The notes beneath the pieces were generated by a model. That model had not been told where the DNA came from. It did no database searches and worked only from the letters and a program-made list of their open reading frames with translations. Positions 55,984 to 64,000 of a stretch of DNA of 64,000 nt are shown here, in pieces. The DNA is taken from assembly GCF_002564465.1 (NCBI RefSeq), contig NZ_NUUX01000015.1, positions 140,494 to 204,493 on the forward strand. The letters are read 5' to 3'. The translations under genes were made by a program, and so were the position numbers. This DNA comes from Bacillus sp. AFS088145 (GTDB taxonomy: Bacteria; Bacillota; Bacilli; Bacillales; Bacillaceae_G). Numbering within the stretch: the stretch's first letter is position 1; the number at the start of each line of letters is the position of its first letter.

Positions 55984-58296
55984 ATGAGTTTTGAATTAAT
56001 AATCAACCCTGATTTAAAGGACGTTAAAGTTAGTTTAATCATTCCTGTATATAATGTAGAGGAATATATTGAAATAACCTGTTCATCCTTGGTTAATCAA
56101 TCACTTAAAAATATCGAAATTATATTTGTAGACGATGGTTCAAGTGATCAAAGTGTTGAATTAATAAAACAATATGCAAAAGATTACCCTAATATTGTAT
56201 TAGGAATTCAAGATAATAGTGGACCTGGTATCGCTAGAAATAATGGAAAGAAGATTGCTAGAGGTGAGTATATCGGCTTTGTCGATTCTGATGATTTATT
56301 GCCTCACGATGCAATTGAAGCTATGTACCAAGCAGCAATTGATAAAAATGCAGATGTTGTTACAGGGCAAAGTTTAAGCTTTAATAGTACTCAAAAATGG
56401 TTTATTGGCAGTCATGTTAGTAATGGAGTAAATATACCTGGAGAAAAGTCATTAATCTCAACCCCTGGACTACTCTATTCTCTTGGACCATGTAATAAAC
56501 TGTTTAAAGCTATCCACGTCAAAAATATCAATTTTCCTAAAAATATTAAAGTAACCGAGGACCACCCTTTTATAATAGAAGCATACTTAAAGGCAAATAA
56601 AATTTTTACCGTTGATAAAGTTATTTATTACTATCGTTCTAGAGAAGATGAAGATAATATTTCCTTATCTCAAATTGTTAGAGTTAATTCTGTTAAAGTC
56701 TTAACTGATATCTTAAAGAGTCTATCAGTTTCCGATCCTCTTTGGGATCAATATGTTGTAAACAAATTTGAACGCAATCAATTAAAAGCACATTACTACC
56801 AAAGAATTGTAATGGCAGATATATGGCCTGCAGTTAATAGTGCTATTCGAAGTATGGAGACAGAGACCCAAGTTGAGAGTTTAAAACTATTTTTGGAATT
56901 TGTAAATAAAATTGATATTCAACTTTATAACCAAATCCCATCTATACCTCGGATTCTATCTTATGAAATCGTTAATCGATATCATTTTATGAGTCCAGAA
57001 GCTAAACGAATCCATCTAGACTTACTAAAAGTTTGGGAAGCACGATTAAATCCAGAAATAAATCATCAATTAATCACTTCTATACATAAATTAGAAGTAA
57101 ATTCTTGTTTGGCAGCCGTCAAAAAAAATAGTTTATCTCCTATTAATAGCCTGGTCAGAAAGAAAGCAAATAAAAAAAGGAAAAACAAGTTTTCAAGTAG
57201 GTTAAAAAGTGCCTTCGCTAGGCGAGTTGTCCTAAATTTTGCAAAAATGCTCCCAGTGAAAGATGAGATTATATTTGCTTCAAATAAATCAACTGGACTT
57301 CAAGACTCTTATTATTTTATATACGAAGAACTGATTAAAACAAAACCAGAGTACAAAATTATTGGCCATTTTATTCGAAAGCGTAATTTCTCTGAGTTAT
57401 GTAAATTGTATTATGATTTTGGACGCGCTAAATATGTCATACTGAATGATTATCACAGACCTCTTTATAATGTAAATTTACGAAAAGATACGAAAGTCAT
57501 TCAAGTATGGCATGCATGTGGAGCCTTCAAAAAATTTGGCCTTAGCGCAGTAGGCTATAAAGATAGTAATAGTAAGGAATTTGAAATAAATGCACATACT
57601 TCTTATTCCAATGTTATTGTTTCTTGCGATGAGATTATTCCTTTTTATGCAGAGGCATTTAACGTTCCTGAATCGAGGGTTTTAGCTTTAGGATTACCAA
57701 GAACCGACTTTTTTTATAATGACGAGATGTTAGAGTCAGTAAAAAATAACTATTTTAATAAGTATCCAATGTTGAAAGGCAAAAAAATTATTACTTATGC
57801 TCCTACATTTAGAGGTAGCCCTAAAGAGCGAAAGAATTTTAATTTACAATTAGATCTAATCCTAATGGCCAATAAACTACAAGATGAGTATGTACTAGTC
57901 CTTAAACTACATCCAGCCGTAAAAAAAGGGATTGTCATTCCACAAGAAGCAAAAGATTTTGTCATTGATTTAGGCAATCATGATATGAATGAAGTACTTT
58001 ATCTTACAGATATACTAATCAGTGATTACTCATCCCTTGTATTTGAGTATGCAATTTTGGAACGGCCAATGATCTTTTATGCATATGACCTTGAAGAATA
58101 TTTAGATGAAAGAAGCTTTTTCTATGATTATGATGAGTTTGTTCCAGGACCAATTGTCAGAACAACAGATGAAATCATTAACGTAATAAAAGAAGGTAAC
58201 TATGATCTTCAAAAAGTAGCTGAATTTAATCATCGATTTAACAAATATCAAGACGGTCAATCAGCTAAAAGATTAATTCAAACTTTAATTAAATAA
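55984..58296 (+). CDS. GT2 / CDP-polyol phosphotransferase (TarK/TarL-like), copy 2
   Basis: 770 residues from ATG 55984 (GAGG 8 bp upstream; a TTG one codon earlier is possible). Same architecture as copy 1 and of the same length: VSLIIPVYNVEEYIEITCSS, FVDSDDLLPHDAIE, then QVWHACGAFKKFGLSAVGYK, YAPTFRGSPKERKNF, LISDYSSLVFEYAILERPM. All key motifs are kept, so both paralogues seem active. S. aureus similarly has duplicate TarK and TarL ribitolphosphate polymerases; a split between primase and polymerase, or between two polymer types, is possible. Confidence 0.88.
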   Translation: MSFELIINPDLKDVKVSLIIPVYNVEEYIEITCSSLVNQSLKNIEIIFVDDGSSDQSVELIKQYAKDYPNIVLGIQDNSGPGIARNNGKKIARGEYIGFVDSDDLLPHDAIEAMYQAAIDKNADVVTGQSLSFNSTQKWFIGSHVSNGVNIPGEKSLISTPGLLYSLGPCNKLFKAIHVKNINFPKNIKVTEDHPFIIEAYLKANKIFTVDKVIYYYRSREDEDNISLSQIVRVNSVKVLTDILKSLSVSDPLWDQYVVNKFERNQLKAHYYQRIVMADIWPAVNSAIRSMETETQVESLKLFLEFVNKIDIQLYNQIPSIPRILSYEIVNRYHFMSPEAKRIHLDLLKVWEARLNPEINHQLITSIHKLEVNSCLAAVKKNSLSPINSLVRKKANKKRKNKFSSRLKSAFARRVVLNFAKMLPVKDEIIFASNKSTGLQDSYYFIYEELIKTKPEYKIIGHFIRKRNFSELCKLYYDFGRAKYVILNDYHRPLYNVNLRKDTKVIQVWHACGAFKKFGLSAVGYKDSNSKEFEINAHTSYSNVIVSCDEIIPFYAEAFNVPESRVLALGLPRTDFFYNDEMLESVKNNYFNKYPMLKGKKIITYAPTFRGSPKERKNFNLQLDLILMANKLQDEYVLVLKLHPAVKKGIVIPQEAKDFVIDLGNHDMNEVLYLTDILISDYSSLVFEYAILERPMIFYAYDLEEYLDERSFFYDYDEFVPGPIVRTTDEIINVIKEGNYDLQKVAEFNHRFNKYQDGQSAKRLIQTLIK

Positions 58297-58425
58297 TGAT
58301 AGCCCTACCGTACTAGTTATTTTACATGGTCTAGTTTGTATTACTATGGTAAAATTAATATCATAATTTTAGTTAAAATATAAAGAAATCTATGATTGCT
58401 AGTCCATTATTTAAGGAGAAGTTTT

Positions 58426-59370
58426 ATGAAAAAGATCTTAATTACAGGCGGTGCTGGTTTTATTGGTTCAAATCTTGTAAAAATGTATATAGACAAAGGT
58501 TACCAAGTTGTAGTTGTAGATGATCTTTCAAGTGGAAACATAACTACTCTTCCACCAAATGTTACTTTTTACGAAGAGAGAATTTGTCATTCTAAATTTA
58601 TTGATATCGTACTAAAAGAAAAACCAGATATCATCAATCATCACGCAGCACAAATCGATATTCAATTTTCAATCCAAAATCCTTTAGAAGACGCAAAAAT
58701 TAATATTTTAGGTACTATCAATTTATTAGAGGCTGTACGCAAACTTAAAGAAGAAAAAGAAGTAACACTTGTCTATGCTTCTTCAGCAGCTGTTTATGGC
58801 AATCCGGTCTATTTAGGAGTGGATGAGAACCATCAAAAACACCCTATTTCTTTTTATGGCATTTCAAAATTAACACCTGAATATTACATAGATGTATACC
58901 ATCAATTATATGAAATCCCTTTTACTATTCTTAGATATGCCAATGTATATGGTATTGGCCAAGATCCAAAAGGTGAAGGTGGAGTTATTAGTATTCTTAT
59001 GGATAAAATCATATCAAATTCTACTTTTACGGTTTTTGGAGACGGCGAGCAAACTAGAGATTATATCTACGTAGAAGATGTTGCTTCAGCAAACTTCAAT
59101 GCAGGAGAAAAACCAGCAAATGATGTATGTAATGTTGGTACAAACATAAAAACATCTTTAAATACATTATTAGAGGTTACTGAACAAATTCTTAACCGAA
59201 AAATTGAAGTTCAATACCAAGATGAACGTAGTGGCGATATTCGTGATAGCTATTTAACAAATGAAAAAATACACTCATTATTAAATTGGCAACCAGCCTA
59301 CACTTTGTATGAAGGTCTTGAAAAAACATTGAACTATTACATCCAACAAGTTAATAAGGATGTTGACTGA
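58426..59370 (+). CDS. NAD-dependent sugar-nucleotide epimerase (GalE-like)
   Basis: 314 residues from ATG 58426, preceded by AAGGAG; an upstream in-frame ATG 10 codons earlier lacks a site. Extended SDR: ILITGGAGFIGSNLV (about 4-18), catalytic YGISKL (YxxxK, about 145-150) with VYASSAAVYG. Resembles UDP-glucose 4-epimerase-like enzymes (UDP-Glc/UDP-GlcNAc 4-epimerases); the substrate is not resolved. By context it supplies Gal or GalNAc for wall polymers. Confidence 0.87.
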   Translation: MKKILITGGAGFIGSNLVKMYIDKGYQVVVVDDLSSGNITTLPPNVTFYEERICHSKFIDIVLKEKPDIINHHAAQIDIQFSIQNPLEDAKINILGTINLLEAVRKLKEEKEVTLVYASSAAVYGNPVYLGVDENHQKHPISFYGISKLTPEYYIDVYHQLYEIPFTILRYANVYGIGQDPKGEGGVISILMDKIISNSTFTVFGDGEQTRDYIYVEDVASANFNAGEKPANDVCNVGTNIKTSLNTLLEVTEQILNRKIEVQYQDERSGDIRDSYLTNEKIHSLLNWQPAYTLYEGLEKTLNYYIQQVNKDVD

Positions 59371-59391
59371 TTAAGGTATTTAAGTCATTTC

Positions 59392-59445
59392 GAAAAAAAA
59401 ACGACTAAACTTTGTTTTACTACAAAAGGTTTAGTCGTTTTTATT
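59392..59445. terminator. Bidirectional terminator between the epimerase gene and galU
   Basis: AAAAACGACTAAAC / GTTTAGTCGTTTTT stem flanked by A- and T-runs; serves both convergent genes. Confidence 0.88.
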
Positions 59446-59453
59446 TGTAATGA

Positions 59454-60332
59454 TTAAAGCTGAACTTCTACTGAAAGAATCTTTTTTAAATAGTGAATCA
59501 AGTCTTCTCTTATTTCTTCTTTTTTCAATGCAAACTCAATATTTGTTTTTATAAATCCTAGTTTTTCACCTACATCATATCTTGTTCCTTCAAAATCATA
59601 AGCGAATACACGTTGAATTCGATTTAATTTTTGAATGGCATCAGTTAATTGAATTTCTCCGCCAGCACCAATATTTTGCTCTTCTAAGAACATAAAAATT
59701 TCAGGTGTCAGTACATATCTACCCAAAATGGCTAAATTCGAATCAATTGTTCCAGGAGCTGGTTTTTCAACAAAATTCTTTACTTCGTATCTTCTACCAT
59801 TTTGTAATAGGGGGTCAACTATACCGTATCGATGAGTCTCTTCACTAGCTACAGCTTGAACACCAATGACCGATGAATAGGTTGTATTGTATTGATCAAT
59901 TAATTGTTTTAAAGCTGGAATATCTCCATCAACGATATCATCACCAAGTAAAACCGCAAATGGTTCATCTCCAATAAAATTACGTGCACACCAAACTGCG
60001 TGACCTAATCCTCTTGGTTCCTTTTGACGTATATAATGAATCTCAATATTTGAAGGAATTTTTACTTCTTCTAAAAGAGAGTACTTTTCTTTCTGAAATA
60101 AAGTTTGTTCTAACTCAAATGCTCGATCAAAATGGTCTTCAATTGCGCGCTTTCCTTTACCAGTTACAATGATAATATTTTCTATACCCGATTCAATCGC
60201 TTCTTCAACAATGTATTGAATAGTTGGCTTATCTACGATCGGTAACATTTCTTTCGGCATCGCTTTCGTTGCAGGTAAAAATCGCGTACCAAGACCTGCA
60301 GCTGGAATAATCGCTTTTCTGACTTTCTTCAT
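59454..60332 (-). CDS. galU: UTP-glucose-1-phosphate uridylyltransferase
   Basis: 292 residues from ATG 60332 (AGGAG 8 bp upstream; the ORF also offers starts 3-9 bp earlier). Nucleotidyltransferase motif [20 protein letters not shown] (about 9-28), VEKPAPG, and [10 protein letters not shown] typical of GalU/GtaB. It makes UDP-glucose for wall polymer glycosylation and glycolipids. Single-gene unit convergent with the epimerase gene. Confidence 0.94.
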   Translation of the reverse strand: MKKVRKAIIPAAGLGTRFLPATKAMPKEMLPIVDKPTIQYIVEEAIESGIENIIIVTGKGKRAIEDHFDRAFELEQTLFQKEKYSLLEEVKIPSNIEIHYIRQKEPRGLGHAVWCARNFIGDEPFAVLLGDDIVDGDIPALKQLIDQYNTTYSSVIGVQAVASEETHRYGIVDPLLQNGRRYEVKNFVEKPAPGTIDSNLAILGRYVLTPEIFMFLEEQNIGAGGEIQLTDAIQKLNRIQRVFAYDFEGTRYDVGEKLGFIKTNIEFALKKEEIREDLIHYLKKILSVEVQL

Positions 60333-60567
60333 ATTCATCACTCCTAGAGTTTACTAATAGAACCCTTTATTGAATGGCTAAACCATTATATTAGAATTGA
60401 AAGACTATAAATCTATTTTACTTTAAAAAAGAATAAATGCCTATTGTTCTTGGTGTTTAATGAATAAAGTACATTTTGGAATAAGTAGCAAATTTTTTAC
60501 TCTATTTTTCTATTTAATAGTTCCTTCTTCTCTTTGCTTTGTTTTTAAGTTTTCTTCCAATAATTAA

Positions 60568-60618
60568 AAAAGGGATGTCATAAAAGTTAGAATCTTCTCT
60601 TATGACATCCCTTTTCAA
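60568..60618. terminator. Terminator of the AlgI/DHHW genes
   Basis: AAAAGGGATGTCATAA / TTATGACATCCCTTTT, long near-perfect stem with T-runs on both strands, about 30 bp after the stop of the DHHW gene. Between 60333 and 60567 I see no gene. Confidence 0.85.
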
Positions 60619-60646
60619 TTGTCCCACCTGGAAGATACATTCAAAT

Positions 60647-61843
60647 TTATTGATTTTCACCTTGACCAGGATGCTCAAAATCCGTTAATGTCGGTGTTAC
60701 ATAAATAGAATTAACATTATTTATAATGACTACATCATCTACTTTATACTTTTTAATATAATCAATGATAGGCATTTTATTGTAATATCTCAAGTCAAGG
60801 ACTCTAGTTTCTTTATAATGGTTAACAAAAAATTGTATACTTGCATTTGCATAAGAATCTTTAATAATTAATAATTTTCGATTCTTAACTTTATTGTTAT
60901 AAATCGCAGTTTCAGGATGATCCCCACCCATGTAAGTTACATATCGATTAGTATAAAGACTAACATTTTTCATTGGATCTTCTGCATATAAACCTCTATT
61001 ACATATCGCATTGTAACAGACATTTAAATCCTGTTTTTCCTTACTTTCTACAACAGTTATTGTATCTGTTTTCGTTACATTTGCTCTCGTCGTTTTACGA
61101 GCATCCGAACCGTAAAAAGGTAAGCCTTCTTCTTTCCAAGTAAAATCATCCGCGTTCAATGCTTGTCCAACTTCATTTGAATTTGCATAAATTGTATTAA
61201 TGATTGTTTGATATGAATAAAATGCTGCCTTTGCCTTCCAATGATGATCAGTAAAATGATATAAATTGGGCTCATTTTTATGTTTATTCATTGTAATTCT
61301 TAGGTCTAGAGGGTGTGCAATTGGATCAATATATCTAAAAAGATAATCTGAATCCTCATTCCCATAGCTAGGAAAGTATGAAGGGAATTGGTCTTCAAAT
61401 GTCACTGATTTATTTGGTGCTAGACTAAAATAAGTGTTCACTCCAAGTTTTGATGCTTGTAACGCAAATTTATTAATTCTGTTAGCAATGACTTTTGCAC
61501 TTTCTTTTGTTTGTTTAGGTACAGTAGATAATAATAAACCATTATTTGCAACATATACATCTTTAACAACATTCTGACCTAATAAATCTTTATTGATTGT
61601 TGCATTCGCTTCAATTAACTTCAATCTACCAGGAAATTGATCATTAAAATAAAGCTCAAATTCTTTTGAATACTCTCCAGAAGCTAACTTGTCTAAACTC
61701 ATTTTTGGCATTTGAGCAAGTTCTCGATTTTCAATCGTAGAATACTTCAAATCACCTTTTACCCAAACATAAATAGCCCCTGCAAAAATGAAAAATAAGA
61801 AACTTATAACTATGAAATTACCTTGAAATCGATTGCTTTGCAT
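60647..61843 (-). CDS. DHHW family protein (AlgX/AlgJ-like acyltransfer partner)
   Basis: 398 residues. One N-terminal membrane anchor (about 9-27), then an extracytoplasmic SGNH-like domain containing the name-giving DHHW (residues 199-202, HFTDHHWKA) and a late KNRKLLIIKDSYANASIQFF segment with the probable catalytic Ser. Such proteins pair with AlgI/DltB-type membrane O-acyltransferases to acetylate exported polysaccharides. The partner gene lies 17 bp upstream in the same operon. Confidence 0.88.
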   Translation of the reverse strand: MQSNRFQGNFIVISFLFFIFAGAIYVWVKGDLKYSTIENRELAQMPKMSLDKLASGEYSKEFELYFNDQFPGRLKLIEANATINKDLLGQNVVKDVYVANNGLLLSTVPKQTKESAKVIANRINKFALQASKLGVNTYFSLAPNKSVTFEDQFPSYFPSYGNEDSDYLFRYIDPIAHPLDLRITMNKHKNEPNLYHFTDHHWKAKAAFYSYQTIINTIYANSNEVGQALNADDFTWKEEGLPFYGSDARKTTRANVTKTDTITVVESKEKQDLNVCYNAICNRGLYAEDPMKNVSLYTNRYVTYMGGDHPETAIYNNKVKNRKLLIIKDSYANASIQFFVNHYKETRVLDLRYYNKMPIIDYIKKYKVDDVVIINNVNSIYVTPTLTDFEHPGQGENQ

Positions 61844-61860
61844 AATAAACCTCCAACTTA

Positions 61861-63288
61861 CTAGAAACGGAAATAGATAAATGGATTAAACGTGCTAGAA
61901 ACAACACATATAATTGAAATCCCAAAAACTAATAAATAGTAACCTGTTAACCCAATATTACGACCGAAAATTCTTACAGCAAAGCTGGATTTTGATTGAA
62001 CCATGATTTTTTCTGCAAAGATTTTCATTAAAGGAGTTGCACCAATAATAGCTAGTCCTATTAATACACCGTATTCAGCAAAATAATATCCGGCACTTGA
62101 ATCCCAAACAACTGTATGATTTAAACCGAACATTGTTTTAATATAATCAAACGCATAACTAAATGTTTCTGAACGAAAAAATACCCATCCAATTACGACA
62201 ATAAATGTAGCGTAAATGTGCTGAATTGCATTAGGCAATTTTCGTAAAATGTCACCTAAGAAAGCTTTTTCAAGCATGATTAATATTCCGTAATAAATAC
62301 CCCATGCGATAAATGTCCAACTTGCTCCATGCCAAAAACCTGTAGCAAACCACACAATAGAAAGATTAATATACGTCCTTAAAGGAGAAATACGATTTCC
62401 ACCTAACGGGATATATAGATAGTCCCTGAACCATGTTCCTAATGAAATGTGCCATCTTCTCCAAAACTCTGTTACTGATTTTGAAATATACGGATAGTTA
62501 AAATTTTCTAGAAAATCAAATCCAAACATTTTTCCTAAACCAATCGCCATATCCGAATAACCGGAAAAATCAAAGTAAATTTGTAAAGAATAAGCAATGA
62601 TACCAATCCAAGCTAAACCAATGGACATATCATGTGGATTTTGTGCAAAGATTTGATCTGCGACCCAACCACAATTATTAGCCAAAAACATTTTCTTACC
62701 TAATCCAATAATAAATCGCTTCGTTCCATAAGCAAATTTCTCTAAAGTTTCTTTTCGATCTGTAATTTGATGTGAAACAGTTTGATAACGAACAATTGGA
62801 CCTGCAATTAACTGCGGAAATAATGTTTTATAAGTAGCCATGTTCAATGGGTTTCTTTGCAGAGCACCATCTTTTCGATAAACATCGACTACATAACTAA
62901 TACCTTGGAAAGTAAAAAATGAAATTCCTAACGGTAATGGTATTAGAGGAATCGTAATATTTGTGTTAAATATTAAATTTATATTATCAACAAAGAAATT
63001 TGAGTATTTGAAGAAACATAATAACCCCAAATTGGCCACAAGCATTGCTGCCATAATCCACTTTATTTTCGTTTTCTTATTTCGATTTGCATCAACAATT
63101 AACGCAAATACATAATTGATAATAATAGAAAGGAACATAACCAATACAAACCTTGGCTCCCCCCATGCATAAAAAATTAAACTAGTTACTAACAACCATG
63201 CGTTTCGGAATATACGTGGTAGTACAAAATATACTAGCAATACTATTGGTAGAAATATAAACAAGAATACAGTTGAACTGAAAAGCAT
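61861..63288 (-). CDS. MBOAT family O-acyltransferase (AlgI-like)
   Basis: 475 residues, about eleven membrane segments. The MBOAT signature includes FWRRWHISLGTWFRDYLYIP (about 275-294) and the catalytic His320 in TGFWHGASWTF. It moves an acyl group (usually acetyl) from the cytosol across the membrane; the DHHW partner then esterifies the exported glycan. Position at the end of the wall-polymer cluster points to O-acetylation of wall polysaccharide or peptidoglycan. DltB is the alternative family, but no dltA, dltC or dltD is nearby. Confidence 0.9.
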   Translation of the reverse strand: MLFSSTVFLFIFLPIVLLVYFVLPRIFRNAWLLVTSLIFYAWGEPRFVLVMFLSIIINYVFALIVDANRNKKTKIKWIMAAMLVANLGLLCFFKYSNFFVDNINLIFNTNITIPLIPLPLGISFFTFQGISYVVDVYRKDGALQRNPLNMATYKTLFPQLIAGPIVRYQTVSHQITDRKETLEKFAYGTKRFIIGLGKKMFLANNCGWVADQIFAQNPHDMSIGLAWIGIIAYSLQIYFDFSGYSDMAIGLGKMFGFDFLENFNYPYISKSVTEFWRRWHISLGTWFRDYLYIPLGGNRISPLRTYINLSIVWFATGFWHGASWTFIAWGIYYGILIMLEKAFLGDILRKLPNAIQHIYATFIVVIGWVFFRSETFSYAFDYIKTMFGLNHTVVWDSSAGYYFAEYGVLIGLAIIGATPLMKIFAEKIMVQSKSSFAVRIFGRNIGLTGYYLLVFGISIICVVSSTFNPFIYFRF

Positions 63289-63559
63289 AATCTAGTCCTT
63301 TCTTTTCATAAATTTATCACTAATAAACCTAAATTTTACACATCAGATATGATTATCACATATAATTTGACAAATTTCTACATTATACATACTTAACTTT
63401 AGAGATTTAATTTAAATTTATTCAAATTGAAACAAAATAAATAACGACTATTAATATACAGAAAAAATTCCTTTTAATAGTATCTATCTAGACTTAGGAT
63501 AGGTACTTTATTAAAAGGGTTTAATTTAAATGAAAATATAAAATCAAATAGTTTAAAAA

Positions 63560-63602
63560 CGAAAAAAGACTATCCTTGAATAGTTTTCAAAGATAGTCTT
63601 CC
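63560..63602 (-). terminator. Terminator of the UDP-GlcNAc 2-epimerase gene
   Basis: AAGACTATC / GATAGTCTT stem with an inner hairpin and TTTTTTCG on the minus strand, just after the stop codon at 63614. The remaining gap 63289-63559 is AT-rich and without visible features. Confidence 0.8.
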
Positions 63603-63613
63603 CTTACACATCA

Positions 63614-64000
63614 TTACTTTGTTTTATGATTAAAATGTTGAATAATCACTTCAACAATTCTTCTAGAAGCTTCACCGTCTCCATATGGGTTAGATGCTTT
63701 AGACATTTTGGCATGTGCCTCTTCATCCGACAACAGTTCATCGGCTAACAAGAAAATAACTTCTTCGTCAGTTCCAGCAAGTTTTAATGTACCAGCGTCA
63801 ATTCCTTCAGGACGTTCTGTTGTATCACGTAATACAAGAACTGGTACGCCTAAAGAAGGTGCCTCTTCTTGTACACCACCAGAATCAGTTAGGATTAAAT
63901 GAGATCTTGCAGCAAAGTTATGGAAATCAATCACATCTAGTGGTTCGATTAAATGGATTCGATTGTCATTTCCTAAAACTTCATTTGCAATTTCACGAAC
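63614..64000 (-). CDS. wecB: UDP-N-acetylglucosamine 2-epimerase (non-hydrolysing), C-terminal part
   Basis: Partial: the frame is open to the right edge of the window, giving the last 128 residues. It contains LTDSGGVQEEAPSLGVPVLV and LRDTTERPEGIDAGT, the UDP-binding signature of MnaA/WecB. The enzyme makes UDP-ManNAc, the precursor both of the teichoic acid linkage unit and of the UDP-ManNAcA produced by the dehydrogenase at 46096. An internal ATG at 63934 is not the start. Confidence 0.93.
   Translation of the reverse strand, partial: VREIANEVLGNDNRIHLIEPLDVIDFHNFAARSHLILTDSGGVQEEAPSLGVPVLVLRDTTERPEGIDAGTLKLAGTDEEVIFLLADELLSDEEAHAKMSKASNPYGDGEASRRIVEVIIQHFNHKTK

Overview
The window looks like chromosome of a low-GC, endospore-forming Firmicute of the Bacillaceae. 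The evidence is AT-rich DNA, strong AGGAGG ribosome-binding sites, a gerA-type germination operon, the sporulation deacetylase PdaA, Spo0E-like phosphatases, T-box and S-box leaders, and a gene neighbourhood (RlmD, AlkA, PdaA, YfkAB, YfkD, Ca2+/H+ antiporter) that resembles the yfj-yfk region of Bacillus subtilis. The genus is not fixed by the sequence.

Layout. (1) 0.5-4.6 kb: minus-strand germinant receptor operon A-C-B. (2) 5-25 kb: an accessory, gene-poor region. It holds an RRNPP-type (HTH plus TPR) quorum-sensing regulator, two inverted copies of a BsuPI-type proteinase inhibitor flanking a very large bacillopeptidase F-like protease, a second S8 protease whose 3' end has just been lost by frameshift, decayed copies of that second protease, two Spo0E-like genes, a LysR regulator behind a SAM riboswitch, a LysR pseudogene, an IS110 remnant and many duplicated intergenic blocks. 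(3) 25-29.7 kb: proline synthesis, with proC divergent from a T-box-controlled proBA. (4) 29.7-32 kb: rlmD and an AlkA-type glycosylase. (5) 32.6-44.4 kb: mostly ordinary core genes: a teichoic-acid-type transferase, pdaA, class I fumarase, yfkAB, yfkD, a YczE-like protein, a cax antiporter, a stress flavoprotein and a VanZ protein. (6) 44.5-64 kb: a wall-polymer cluster with TagGH exporter, UDP-ManNAc dehydrogenase, three glycosyltransferases, TarI/TarJ, two paralogous 770-residue GT2/polyol-phosphate transferases, a sugar epimerase, GalU, an AlgI-like O-acyltransferase with a DHHW partner, and the end of a UDP-GlcNAc 2-epimerase gene running off the right edge.

How it fits together. The 3' end of rlmD with its terminator hairpin occurs three times in the same orientation (about 15.87, 25.17 and 29.73 kb), each time directly after a fragment encoding the C-terminus of a large serine recombinase. 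Two more recombinase tails sit next to the two inhibitor genes. I read 6.5-29.7 kb as an accretion zone built by successive serine-recombinase elements entering the 3' end of rlmD, whose cargo (protease/inhibitor cassettes, sporulation phosphatases, proline genes) stayed while the mobility genes decayed. The right-hand cluster would make a CDP-polyol-derived wall teichoic acid and probably a ManNAcA-containing glycan, exported by TagGH and possibly O-acylated by the AlgI/DHHW pair.
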